The position numbers and the translations under genes were made by a program. The notes under the pieces are model-generated. The model searched no databases, had not been told where the DNA came from, and worked only from the letters and a program-made list of their open reading frames with translations. DNA of 64,000 nt from Trinickia violacea (GTDB lineage Bacteria; Pseudomonadota; Gammaproteobacteria; Burkholderiales; Burkholderiaceae). Shown here piece after piece: positions 35,179 through 43,657 of this stretch. The stretch is taken from positions 992,001 to 1,056,000 of the forward strand of contig NZ_CP040077.1 of the NCBI RefSeq assembly GCF_005280735.1, in the 5' to 3' direction. Position 1 is the stretch's first letter; the number at the start of each line of letters is the position of its first letter.

Positions 35179-35469
35179 TCACAACTCCAGATCGAGGACG
35201 CTCGTGTCCTGAGAGCAGGTGTCGATGAGGTGTTCCGCATAAGCAGTCGATGCGCGCCGCGCGTCGCCTGCGTTTTGGAAGGGCTTGGCCATCGCAAGCC
35301 TGAATACTCGGCTGCGAGGCATCCCCTCTGAGCTTTCCGGCTCCTGAATACGCACGGCGGCGTCGAACCCTTCGTCGTAGTTTCGCCCGCGCCCTGGCTC
35401 GGCGGCACGATGCGGATAGACCAGCGGATACACTTCCAGTCCACGGTAGAGACGGAAACCAGTTGTCAT
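35179..35469 (-). CDS. Small paralogous protein, family 1 member C
   Basis: A 96-residue soluble protein: LYRGLEVYPLVYPHRAAEPGRG, YDEGFDAAVRIQEPESSEG, RSRVFRLAMAKPFQNAGDARRASTAYAEHLID. It is very similar to member B at 31666 and more distantly to member A at 30763. The ATG follows AAAGG. Conserved charged and aromatic positions with no membrane part point to a small cytoplasmic binding or regulatory protein. No function is known to me. Confidence 0.7.
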   Translation of the reverse strand: MTTGFRLYRGLEVYPLVYPHRAAEPGRGRNYDEGFDAAVRIQEPESSEGMPRSRVFRLAMAKPFQNAGDARRASTAYAEHLIDTCSQDTSVLDLEL

Positions 35470-35793
35470 GGGAAACCTTTAAGACCGCATCGCTGCGCGG
35501 CGGAACGGAGAAGGAGTGCGAGCGACTGAAATCAGTCGCCACACGATCGGCCGAGTTGTTCGGCCTGCGATGAAAGTGAGCGGCCCGATTCCGTTGGGAA
35601 GGGCGACGGGGGAGGCGCCGGGAGCGGTCGTGGGACAATCAACGATTCGATGCTACGCCCATTGCCGGATTTGTACAGCGAAAGTTTTCTGACTCCTGCA
35701 TTGGTCGCGAAGTGGCGAAGTGAATCGACCGCGGGCATGCGCATAGTGTCATGACGCAGGCGGGGCCGCAGCCGACGTTCGCATGCCGCCGCT

Positions 35794-36060
35794 TCAACGA
35801 CGGCGAAATGCGGGTCTTTGCGTTGCGCCACCGCTCCGCTCGTCCTTGTGTCGGAAATTGATTCTTCCTTTCGTCAAGTCATACACCGAGAGTTCCAGCG
35901 TTACGCGATCGCCAGCAAGGATGCGAATGTGATTCTTGCGGATACGGCCGGATGCGTATGCCCCTACCACCACGCCATTGTCGAGCGTGACGCGGTAGCG
36001 GCTGTCTGGCAGCACTTCGTCGACGATACCGTCGAGTTCCAGCAATTCTTCTTTTGCCAT
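35794..36060 (-). CDS. infA: Translation initiation factor IF-1 paralogue
   Basis: An 88-residue OB-fold protein. MAKEELLELDGIVDEVLPDSRYRVTLDNGVVVGAYASGRIRKNHIRILAGDRVTLELSVYDLTKGRINFRHK matches IF-1 along its whole length; the remaining 16 residues (ERSGGATQRP and a basic end) extend past the usual 72. IF-1 occupies the ribosomal A site during initiation. The main infA of these bacteria lies in the ribosomal protein cluster, so this is an extra form. It lies near paralogues of S21 and CspA. Confidence 0.92.
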   Translation of the reverse strand: MAKEELLELDGIVDEVLPDSRYRVTLDNGVVVGAYASGRIRKNHIRILAGDRVTLELSVYDLTKGRINFRHKDERSGGATQRPAFRRR

Positions 36061-36699
36061 TCAAGGTTCCTAATTAATTGGCGGGACATCAGTGCGCAAT
36101 GCCCCGCAGAGGAAGAAGCCACGAGCGTCGATCGACACACGCTCGCACGATAGTGGGAAGCACGTGGGGTGGTGGGCGGCCCCCGCGGCCTGGAAGTCAT
36201 GGATACCGCCCTATCCGGGCGATGCGTCATTTACGCGAGGGGATTGGGTCAAACACGGCGGCCCGCAATACCGATCCGATGGGACTTGGGGCGTGTAGTG
36301 CAAGGGGCGCTTCTATCGCCGGCCTTACTGGGCGATCAGTCAAGGGAGGATTCGCTACAAACCAACGCGTGTCCTGTCGGCTTTGTGCGAAGAAGGGTAA
36401 GTGCGTATTGTAACCGAAGGCCGCCATCTGCACAGGCGCGGCCGACCGGGCCAGAAAGATCGGCTGTTGTCGCCCACACGTGCCGACGATGTGCAGTTTG
36501 GAATGTGTCAGAACGCGTGCCGGCACTGGCTAGCTTCACAGGTGTCCCCATACTGTCGCAGATGCGAATCGATGCTCGTGCTCGCAGTGCAAACGGGCGT
36601 TGGGCATGGCCCGATCAGGGAGTACATGGGAGTCCACCTTGACTGCCGGGAACGGTACTTGCGCGTTCTTCAAGTTACGCCCCCGAGCTGGCCACAGAT
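36061..36699. other. Gene-free stretch between infA and the receiver gene
   Basis: About 640 bases between divergent genes. Several overlapping frames of 70-150 codons exist in both directions; none has a ribosome binding site, a known motif or a consistent codon pattern. One plus-strand frame near 36500 has two CxxC pairs but runs on through the receiver gene in another frame, so I do not call it. The infA promoter should lie here. Confidence 0.4.
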
Positions 36700-37074
36700 G
36701 TGGAAACGATCCTGCTGGTTGACGATGACGCAAGAATTCTTGCTCCCCTGCAGGTACTGCTGGAGGCGGAAGGCTATCGTGTTCTTCTTGCCCTGAATGG
36801 AGAGGCGGCTGTCAGCGTGACGGATATTGAACATCCGGATCTGATTGTTACCGACTGGATGATGCCGGTGCTGGACGGCGTTGCCTTCTGCCGACGTCTT
36901 AAGGCAAACAGGGCCACCGCCCGCATTCCGGTCGTGATGCTCACCGCTGTCGTGCCGCCGGCGTCGGCAGAGGTCCTCTGGAACGCGCTGCTGAGAAAGC
37001 CGGCACCGATAGCACGTCTGATCGATGTGATTCGTGACCTCTTGGCGCTCTCAAGGAGCAGAAGGCCCCATTGA
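36700..37074 (+). CDS. Stand-alone response regulator receiver domain
   Basis: A 124-residue CheY-like protein with only the receiver. It begins ETILLVDDDARILAPLQVLL, has D52 in LIVTDWMMPVLDG, T82 in VVMLTAV, and K100 in LLRKP. It has no output domain. The start codon is GTG and no clear Shine-Dalgarno is visible, so the exact start is open. No kinase is near. It ends at a strong terminator ahead of the oxidase operon. Confidence 0.85.
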   Translation: METILLVDDDARILAPLQVLLEAEGYRVLLALNGEAAVSVTDIEHPDLIVTDWMMPVLDGVAFCRRLKANRATARIPVVMLTAVVPPASAEVLWNALLRKPAPIARLIDVIRDLLALSRSRRPH

Positions 37075-37195
37075 GTGCGACACTGTGATTCGCGAGGACA
37101 TGGACATGTCGCGATGTGATCCGCGCCGGCAGCAAGTCGTCGTACGCACGTCGCACACGTGAACAGACCCTAAACACTCGGCGCCTTTGGGAGAG

Positions 37196-37231
37196 GGCCG
37201 CCTCGGCAACCAATGCTGGAGGCGGCCGTTT
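37196..37231 (+). terminator. Terminator after the receiver gene
   Basis: GGCCGCCTC (37196-37204) pairs with GAGGCGGCC (37219-37227), followed by GTTTT. The rest of the 400-base gap to coxB shows no gene. Confidence 0.75.
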
Positions 37232-37477
37232 TGCATTGCATCGCAGCAAGTGACGCCTCCATTCGCGCGATCCGTATATGGGGCGCGCTTCCCGCTGGCG
37301 CTGTCTTGCACGATGCAGAGGAGAGGACTACCTTTGCTTTAGGGCCACTTACAATGCGCAGCGAAGCGGTCCTGGCAGAAGTGCCGGCGCAGGCAGTACG
37401 AAGTACGGCAAGGCGGCACAACGACGCCAGGAGCTTTTTTTAGCGGCCCCAGCGAGTGACGCGCAGCGAGGTGACCT

Positions 37478-38626
37478 ATGTCGCTTGCGATTGCCCTGTT
37501 CCTGATCATCGTATTGGCGGTGGGGTTTCACTTTGCCAGTCCCTGGTGGATCACGCCGATCGCCTCGAACTGGGTGCGCATGGACGACATGCTGACGATC
37601 ACGCTCGTCATTACCGGCGTGTTCTTCATCGCGATCAACCTGTTCATCGTGATCGCACTGGTGCGCTACCGCCACCGCAGGGGGCATCGCGCTGCTTACG
37701 AGCCGCACAACAGGCGGCTGGAATGGTGGCTGATCGGCCTGACCGCTGTCGGCGTGGCAGCGTTGCTGGCACCGGGGCTCTTCGTCTACGCCGACTTTGT
37801 ACGGCCGCCGCCCAACGTGCTGCAGATGGAAGTGTTCGGCCAGCAATGGCAGTGGCGCTTCCGCTTTGCCGGCCCCGGTGGCAAGCTGGGCACAACGGAC
37901 GTGCGCTACATCAGCGACGACAACCCTTTCGGCCTGAACCCCGCCGACCCCAACGGCCGTGACAACTACCTGATCGACACGCCCGAGGTGCACCTGCCGC
38001 TCAACCGGCCGATCCAGGTCCTGACACGGTCGCGCGACGTGCTGCACGACTTCTACGTACCGGCGTTCCGTGCGCGCATGAACATGGTGCCCGGCATGGT
38101 GACCACCTTCTGGTTCACGCCGACCAAGGCAGGGCGGTACGACATCCTGTGCGCGCAGCTTTGCGGTATCGGGCACTCCAACATGCGCGGCGTGGTGGTG
38201 GTGGAAGACGAAGCATCGTTTTCGCGCTGGCTGGCGCAGCAGAGCACGTTCGCGCAGCGGCAGCAGGCCAAGGTGCAGGCCGCATCCGCCGCTGCAGGCG
38301 GCGGCGCCAAGGCGCTTGCTGACCAGGGCAAGACGCTCGCAGAGGGCAAGGGCTGCTTCGCCTGCCATACCGTGGACGGCAGTCCGCGCGTGGGCCCCAC
38401 GTGGAAGGGCCTCTACGGCAAGACCGAAACGATGGCCGACGGCAGCACCGCGAAGGTGGACGAAGCCTATCTGCGCGCCTTCATTCGCAACCCGAAGGCA
38501 CGCGTCGTGAAGGGCTTCGCCCCCATCATGCCGACCTTCGACCTGAGCGAGCAGGAGCTGACCGCGCTGGTGGCCTACATCGAATCGCAAGGCGGCCCGG
38601 CCGCCAGCAGCGCAGCCAATCCCTAG
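37478..38626 (+). CDS. coxB: Cytochrome c oxidase subunit II with fused cytochrome c (caa3 type)
   Basis: A 382-residue subunit. Membrane helices lie at about 1-20, 38-62 and 83-104. The periplasmic cupredoxin part holds the CuA site, HDFYVPAFRARMNMVPG and CAQLCGIGHSNM. Residues 285-375 are a cytochrome c domain with GCFACH for haem and IMPTF with the methionine ligand. The fused haem domain makes this a caa3-type oxidase that can take electrons from a soluble cytochrome. AGGTGA precedes the ATG. First gene of a five-gene operon. Confidence 0.93.
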   Translation: MSLAIALFLIIVLAVGFHFASPWWITPIASNWVRMDDMLTITLVITGVFFIAINLFIVIALVRYRHRRGHRAAYEPHNRRLEWWLIGLTAVGVAALLAPGLFVYADFVRPPPNVLQMEVFGQQWQWRFRFAGPGGKLGTTDVRYISDDNPFGLNPADPNGRDNYLIDTPEVHLPLNRPIQVLTRSRDVLHDFYVPAFRARMNMVPGMVTTFWFTPTKAGRYDILCAQLCGIGHSNMRGVVVVEDEASFSRWLAQQSTFAQRQQAKVQAASAAAGGGAKALADQGKTLAEGKGCFACHTVDGSPRVGPTWKGLYGKTETMADGSTAKVDEAYLRAFIRNPKARVVKGFAPIMPTFDLSEQELTALVAYIESQGGPAASSAANP

Positions 38627-38639
38627 CGGAGCAGACGCA

Positions 38640-40400
38640 ATGCCTTACGCCCACACCGACCACGGCCCACAAAGCTTCTGGACCCGCTATGTCTGGAGCC
38701 AGGACCACAAGGTCATCGCCGTGCAGTATTCGCTGACGGCCATCGTCATCGGTCTCGTCGGTCTTGTGCTGTCGGACCTGATGCGGTTGCAGCTCGGCTT
38801 TCCGGGCAAGTTCAGTTTCATCGACGCCAGCCACTACTACCAGTTCGTCACCATGCACGGGATGATCATGGTGATTTACCTGCTGACGGCGCTGTTTCTG
38901 GGCGGCTTCGGCAACTACCTGATTCCGCTGATGCTGGGCGCGCGCGACATGGTGTTCCCGTTTCTCAACATGCTGAGCTACTGGGTCTACCTGCTGGCCG
39001 TGCTCGTGCTGGTGGCGAGCTTCTTCGTGCCGGGCGGGCCGACCGGCGCGGGCTGGACGCTGTATCCACCCCAGGCCATCCTGCCGGGCACGCCGGGCGT
39101 GGAATGGGGCATCATTTTGATGCTGGTGTCGCTGGCGATCTTCATCGTCGCGGCAACGATGGGCGGCTTGAATTACGTCACCACCACGCTGCAGGCTCGC
39201 ACGCGCGGCATGACGCTCATGCGCATGCCGCTCACGGTGTGGGGCATCTTTACCGCGACCATCCTGGCGCTCCTGGCGTTTCCGGCGCTGTTCGTGTCGG
39301 CGGTGATGATGCTGCTCGACAGGACACTCGGCACCAGTTTCTTCATACCGGCCGTGGTGTCGATGGGGCAGACCCTCAAGCATGCCGGCGGCAGCCCGTT
39401 GCTGTTCCAGCACCTGTTCTGGTTCTTCGGGCATCCGGAGGTCTACATCGTCGCGCTGCCGGCCTTTGGCATCGCGTCGGACCTCATCAGCACGCACGCG
39501 CGCAAGAGCATCTTCGGCTACAAGATGATGGTGTGGGCGATCGTCGCCATCGGTGCGCTGAGCTTCGTGGTCTGGGCGCACCACATGTTCGTCGCCGGAA
39601 TGAATCCGTATTTCGGCTTCTTCTTTGCCACCACCACGCTCATCATCGCCATCCCGACCGCCCTCAAGGTCTACAACTGGGTGCTGACGCTGTGGCGCGG
39701 CGATATCCACCTGACCGTGCCGATGCTGTTTGCCATCGGCTTCATCAGCACCTTCGTCCTGGGAGGGCTGACCGGGCTCTATCTCGGCAACGTGAGCGTG
39801 GACATTCCGCTGTCGAACACGTACTTCGTGGTGGCGCACTTCCATATGGTGATGGCCGTGTCGCCGATTCTGGTGGTGTTTGGCGGCATCTACCACTGGT
39901 ATCCGAAGGTGACGGGCCGCATGCTCAACGACACGGTCGGGCGCGTGCACTTCTGGGTCACCTTCCTCGGCACCTATGCGATCTACTTCCCGATGCACTA
40001 TCTCGGCATCCTGGGCATGCCGCGGCGGTATTACCAGTATGAGGGCTACAGCTTCATTCCACACTCGGCACAGACGCTCAACACGTTCATCACCGTCATT
40101 GCGCTGATTGTTGCGGCGGCGCAGTTGCTGTTCTTGTACAACCTGGCGTCGAGCCTGGTGCGCGGCAAGCGTGCCGACGGCAACCCGTGGCGGGCCACCA
40201 CGCTGGAATGGCAGACGCCGCAAACGCCGCCAGTGCACGGCAACTGGGGCGCCGCGCTGCCCGTCGTCTACCGCTGGGCGTACGAATACAGCCCGCCGGG
40301 GCACGAGGAAGACTTCGTCCCGCAAAACCAGCCGCCTGAGACGGCGCCTGAACCGGCACCGGCCAACCCGATGCTTCAACCCGGCGAGGCACGCGAATGA
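38640..40400 (+). CDS. coxA: Cytochrome c oxidase subunit I
   Basis: A 586-residue haem-copper oxidase subunit with twelve helices. MHGMIMVIY holds a haem a ligand, WFFGHPEVYIVALP the CuB histidine with the linked tyrosine, WAHHMFVAGM the two further CuB histidines, and HFHMVMAVSP the haem ligands. It pumps protons while reducing oxygen to water. GNYLIPLMLGARDM, where the proton-channel region lies, is as usual for type A enzymes. The ATG lies 13 bases after the coxB stop and its last four bases overlap the next gene (ATGA). Confidence 0.95.
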   Translation: MPYAHTDHGPQSFWTRYVWSQDHKVIAVQYSLTAIVIGLVGLVLSDLMRLQLGFPGKFSFIDASHYYQFVTMHGMIMVIYLLTALFLGGFGNYLIPLMLGARDMVFPFLNMLSYWVYLLAVLVLVASFFVPGGPTGAGWTLYPPQAILPGTPGVEWGIILMLVSLAIFIVAATMGGLNYVTTTLQARTRGMTLMRMPLTVWGIFTATILALLAFPALFVSAVMMLLDRTLGTSFFIPAVVSMGQTLKHAGGSPLLFQHLFWFFGHPEVYIVALPAFGIASDLISTHARKSIFGYKMMVWAIVAIGALSFVVWAHHMFVAGMNPYFGFFFATTTLIIAIPTALKVYNWVLTLWRGDIHLTVPMLFAIGFISTFVLGGLTGLYLGNVSVDIPLSNTYFVVAHFHMVMAVSPILVVFGGIYHWYPKVTGRMLNDTVGRVHFWVTFLGTYAIYFPMHYLGILGMPRRYYQYEGYSFIPHSAQTLNTFITVIALIVAAAQLLFLYNLASSLVRGKRADGNPWRATTLEWQTPQTPPVHGNWGAALPVVYRWAYEYSPPGHEEDFVPQNQPPETAPEPAPANPMLQPGEARE

Positions 40401-41008
40401 CCACACTGCGCCGCTCCTTCGTTCCTGACGCGCCACCTGTCTTGCCGAATGCGAGCCGCATCGGCCTTATGGTCTTCATGGCGGTGGCAACGACATTGTT
40501 TTCGCTGCTGCTGCTCGCCTATGCAATGCGTATGCGTGAGCCCGACTGGCAGCCGATCCCGCATCCGGCGCTGCTGTGGTGGAACACCGGCGCGCTGGTG
40601 CTGGCAAGCATCGCCATGCAGCGTGCCCGGCAGATCACCTCACACCGCGCGGCGTGGCTGGTGTCCGGCGGTGTGCTGGCGGCCGTGTTCGTGATCGGAC
40701 AACTGACCGTCTGGCGCATGCTGTCGGCGGCCGGGCAGACCGTCACCATCAATCCTTCCAATAGCTTCCTCTACGTGCTCACCGGCCTGCACGGGTTGCA
40801 TGTGCTGGGCGGGTTGGTGGCCTGGGCGGTGACGATCGCGCGTCTCCAGCGCGGGGACCCCTTCCGGGCCCAGCGCGCCATCGCGCTGTGCGCCATCTAC
40901 TGGCATTTCCTGCTGGCTGTCTGGCTCGTGCTGCTGGCGGCGATGTGGTGGATCACCCCTGGGTTCGTCGCAGCCATCTGCGGGCCGCTCTATGGAGCTG
41001 CGCCATGA
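40397..41008 (+). CDS. Cytochrome c oxidase subunit III-like protein, short form
   Basis: A 203-residue protein with five helices of the subunit III fold: NASRIGLMVFMAVATTLFSLLLLAYAMRM, then SNSFLYVLTGLHGLHVLGGLVAWAV and AIYWHFLLAVWLVLLAAMWW. It overlaps coxA at the start and the next subunit III gene at the end by four bases each (ATGA), so all are translated together. Having two subunit III genes side by side is found in such caa3 operons. It lacks the first two helices of a full subunit III. Confidence 0.85.
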   Translation: MTTLRRSFVPDAPPVLPNASRIGLMVFMAVATTLFSLLLLAYAMRMREPDWQPIPHPALLWWNTGALVLASIAMQRARQITSHRAAWLVSGGVLAAVFVIGQLTVWRMLSAAGQTVTINPSNSFLYVLTGLHGLHVLGGLVAWAVTIARLQRGDPFRAQRAIALCAIYWHFLLAVWLVLLAAMWWITPGFVAAICGPLYGAAP

Positions 41009-41712
41009 CCACGCCCACGCTCCCGACCGAATCCGCTGTCACCACGCCCACCGACGCTGGGCCTGACGGCTGGCACGGCATCGTCATGGACTGGTCGGCC
41101 GACCGCCAAGCCTTCAAGGTGCCGTGGGGCAAGGCGATGATGTGGATCTTCCTGCTCTCGGACACCTTCATCTTCAGCAGCTTCCTGATCGGCTACATGA
41201 CGGTGCGCATGTCGACCACGGTGCCGTGGCCTGACCCTTCCAAGGTGTTCGGGCTTACCGTGTTCGGCGTGGATGTGCCCTTGCTGCTGATCGCCATCAT
41301 GACGTTCATCCTGATCAGCAGCAGCGGCACCATGGCGATGGCTGTCAACTTTGGCTACCGACGCGACGCAAAGCGCGCCGCCGCACTGTTGCTGGCGACC
41401 GCGCTGCTGGGCGCGACTTTCGTGTCGATGCAGGCCTTCGAATGGACCAAGCTGATCGTCCATGAAGGTATCCGCCCCTGGGGCAACCCGATAGGCGCGG
41501 CGCAGTTTGGCGCGTGCTTCTTCATGATCACCGGGTTCCACGGCTTTCACGTGAGCTGCGGTGTAATCTACCTGCTGCTGATCGCACGCAAGATCCTGCA
41601 GCCGGGGTTCACCGAGCACGGCAACTTCCAGATCGTAGAGATTGCTGGCCTGTACTGGCACTTCGTCGACCTGGTGTGGGTGTTTATCTTTGCGCTGTTC
41701 TATTTGTGGTGA
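41005..41712 (+). CDS. coxC: Cytochrome c oxidase subunit III
   Basis: A 235-residue subunit III: AMMWIFLLSDTFIFSSFLIGYMTVRMS carries the typical acidic residue in the second helix, and TGFHGFHVSCGVIYLLLIARK and IAGLYWHFVDLVWVFIFALFYLW are family signatures. The N-terminal 35 residues are soluble. The stop overlaps the next gene (TGATG). Confidence 0.9.
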   Translation: MTTPTLPTESAVTTPTDAGPDGWHGIVMDWSADRQAFKVPWGKAMMWIFLLSDTFIFSSFLIGYMTVRMSTTVPWPDPSKVFGLTVFGVDVPLLLIAIMTFILISSSGTMAMAVNFGYRRDAKRAAALLLATALLGATFVSMQAFEWTKLIVHEGIRPWGNPIGAAQFGACFFMITGFHGFHVSCGVIYLLLIARKILQPGFTEHGNFQIVEIAGLYWHFVDLVWVFIFALFYLW

Positions 41713-42062
41713 TGCAGACCATGGACTACACCGATCCCGCCCATCAACCCGACGCCGCGCACGGCCAGCAGCATCCGATCGGCATCTACCTGAAGATCTG
41801 GGGCCTGCTGTTCGTACTGAGCACGATGTCGTACATGGTGGATTACTTCCACGTGCAGGGCCTGCTGCGCTGGGTGCTGATCGTCGTGCTCATGATCGCC
41901 AAGGCCGGGCTGATCGTGTCGATCTTCATGCACATGATGTGGGAGCGGCTGGCGCTGGTGTACGCCATTCTGACACCGCCCCTGTGCCTGCTGGTGCTGC
42001 TGGTGCTAATGGCTGCCGAAGCGCATCACACCTTCGGCATGCGGGAACTCTTCTTCCACTGA
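41712..42062 (+). CDS. coxD: Cytochrome c oxidase subunit IV (prokaryotic)
   Basis: A 116-residue protein with three helices: IYLKIWGLLFVLSTMSYMVDYF, WVLIVVLMIAKAGLIVSIFMHMMWERL, and LVLLVLMAAEAHHTF. The FMHMMWE motif is typical of bacterial subunit IV/CyoD-like proteins. The ATG overlaps the coxC stop. It is the last gene of the oxidase operon; haem A synthesis and CuA/CuB assembly genes are absent here, so those factors must come from elsewhere. Confidence 0.88.
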   Translation: MQTMDYTDPAHQPDAAHGQQHPIGIYLKIWGLLFVLSTMSYMVDYFHVQGLLRWVLIVVLMIAKAGLIVSIFMHMMWERLALVYAILTPPLCLLVLLVLMAAEAHHTFGMRELFFH

Positions 42063-42248
42063 TCCGTGCGCCGTCCACCAGCTCGAAGCTCAACAGCAGC
42101 CGTAGTGGCGGAACAGCTCGGTTGCGCGCGCGTGCTCGGGGTGCTCCGGCAGACCCCTGACTAAACGGCCAGTCACGTCTCAAGAATCTCGATGCCGTTT
42201 TCGGCACACCTATTCGCATGGGGCATGCCTGGAACGCACCGCTCTGAA

Positions 42249-42284
42249 TACAAAACGACCCGACAAATGCCGGGCCGTTTTTGT
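42249..42284. terminator. Terminator between the oxidase operon and a minus-strand gene
   Basis: AAAACG and CCCG on the left pair with CGGG and CGTTTTT on the right with one mismatch. It stands between convergent genes and can serve both. Confidence 0.6.
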
Positions 42285-42325
42285 TTCCTGGCTCGCTGAA
42301 AATCTCGACGAAAAACACCTTCAAA

Positions 42326-42883
42326 TCAGGCGTGCTTCTCACTGAATTCGTTGAGCGGCACAGGCTGCTTGAGCGGATCGAAGTCGGCCCACCGCCCTTG
42401 TTGCCAGCGGCCGGTCGCGCGTTCGATCGCCGCGCCTCCCGCATCGCGCAGCACCCGTGCGGCGTCCAACTGGCTGTCCGGCGACACGTGTACGGCCACC
42501 AGCACGCCGGAATCACGGGTTTCTTCGTTGCTGACTTCACGCGTGCGCATCATGGCGCCGACCAATGAACCGACATATGCACTCACCCCGGCCGCGATCA
42601 GCGACATGATAAGCGGCGCCGAAAACGCCGCGAAGATCCCGACGCCGAACACGGCGCCAACCGCTGCGCCAATCGTGATGCCCATCTCGGCACCCTTCGG
42701 CGCCTCCCTCGCGTTTGCGTCGGCGCTGACATCGCCGCCGGGCCGAAAACGTGCGTGCTGGCCGATCGGATTGACGAAAAACAGTGTGACGTCCTCCTCG
42801 ACAAAACCGGCATTGAAAAGCCGTTGCGCCGCGTCTTCAGCGGCGGGGAATGTCGTAAAGCGTGCTGCGACGATGAGTGACAT
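42326..42883 (-). CDS. Glycine-zipper membrane protein
   Basis: A 185-residue protein. Residues 1-60 look like a small alpha-beta domain (MSLIVAARFTTFPAAEDAAQRLFNAGFVEEDVTLFFV); residues 72-116 hold two hydrophobic helices rich in glycine (GITIGAAVGAVFGVGIFAAF, IAAGVSAYVGSLVGAM); the C-terminal third repeats the alpha-beta look (SGVLVAVHVSPDSQLDAARVLRDAGG). This is the layout of general-stress YflT/DUF1269-like proteins, though I do not claim the family. AAGGAGG precedes the ATG. Confidence 0.75.
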   Translation of the reverse strand: MSLIVAARFTTFPAAEDAAQRLFNAGFVEEDVTLFFVNPIGQHARFRPGGDVSADANAREAPKGAEMGITIGAAVGAVFGVGIFAAFSAPLIMSLIAAGVSAYVGSLVGAMMRTREVSNEETRDSGVLVAVHVSPDSQLDAARVLRDAGGAAIERATGRWQQGRWADFDPLKQPVPLNEFSEKHA

Positions 42884-43167
42884 GTGTCCTCCTTCCATCG
42901 TTGACTAGCGGTTACAGACTACGCCACCCCACCGTACCCGCGCCGACACAGAGGTGCATGCGGTGGCACGCGCCGGCACTATGCCGTGGTGCCGCGATCG
43001 GGTTCCATGCCGTCCACCCTGGACAGTCCGCTATGTAACACTACTCCTTTGCCGCCGTTCTGGTCGATCGCTTCCGCGCAAACCGAACGGATAGGATTGC
43101 GGCCGTTGTCGAAAGCAGCCATTAAGGCGGATTCCGGCGCGGAAAGCGCCGCGCCGGTTGCCGCCAG

Positions 43168-43311
43168 ATGACCGTCGAAGAAACACTTTGGTTTCTCATC
43201 GTCGGCGCTGTGCTGGTCCGGAGCATTACCTCAGGGGAACGAGCTTCCAGTGTCCTGTACTTCCAGCAGCATGTCGTCGACGTCGAGCTAGATCGAGCAG
43301 TCGCTTTCTAA
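43168..43311 (+). pseudogene. Possible N-terminal scrap of a cation/proton antiporter
   Basis: A 47-codon frame opens MTVEETLWFLIVGAVLV, like the first helix of CPA1 Na+(K+)/H+ antiporters, and then ASSVLYFQQHVV may be a worn version of their second segment. It stops at 43309. No Shine-Dalgarno is present. The whole gap 42884-43657 has no other gene I can support. Confidence 0.3.
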
Positions 43312-43657
43312 CGGAGGCGGCTTGTATTGTTCGTCAAAGCGTCGCCTGACGGAAGCCCTAGCCGGTCCCGGAACGTCCTGCGTTGGGCCGTGTCCATCGC
43401 GGCGTAGCGAAGGATCCGTGGTTTCGCAGGCATTTGATCCTCCACTGCGAACTAAACGATTAATTATCGATCCGCTGACATGTCTGCCGCGACCAACAAC
43501 TGACGTGCCTCAAGGGTCTCTTGCACATACAGTTCATCACGCCACGTCGTCGCCAGAACGAGGATCATCCGTCGGGGTGGCGATAGCCATGCGGCGCTAT
43601 CAGTCTCGCGAGATGGAGGACTAGAATGAATTATCCGCATCAATCGGGAGAGAAATT

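Noticed and set aside
35532..35831. A 99-codon minus-strand frame after infA
   Set aside because: It begins inside infA, has a proline-rich end with no motif and no ribosome binding site at its start.
36401..36796. A 131-codon frame with two CxxC pairs
   Set aside because: It runs out of frame through the receiver gene and has no ribosome binding site; the cysteines are likely chance.
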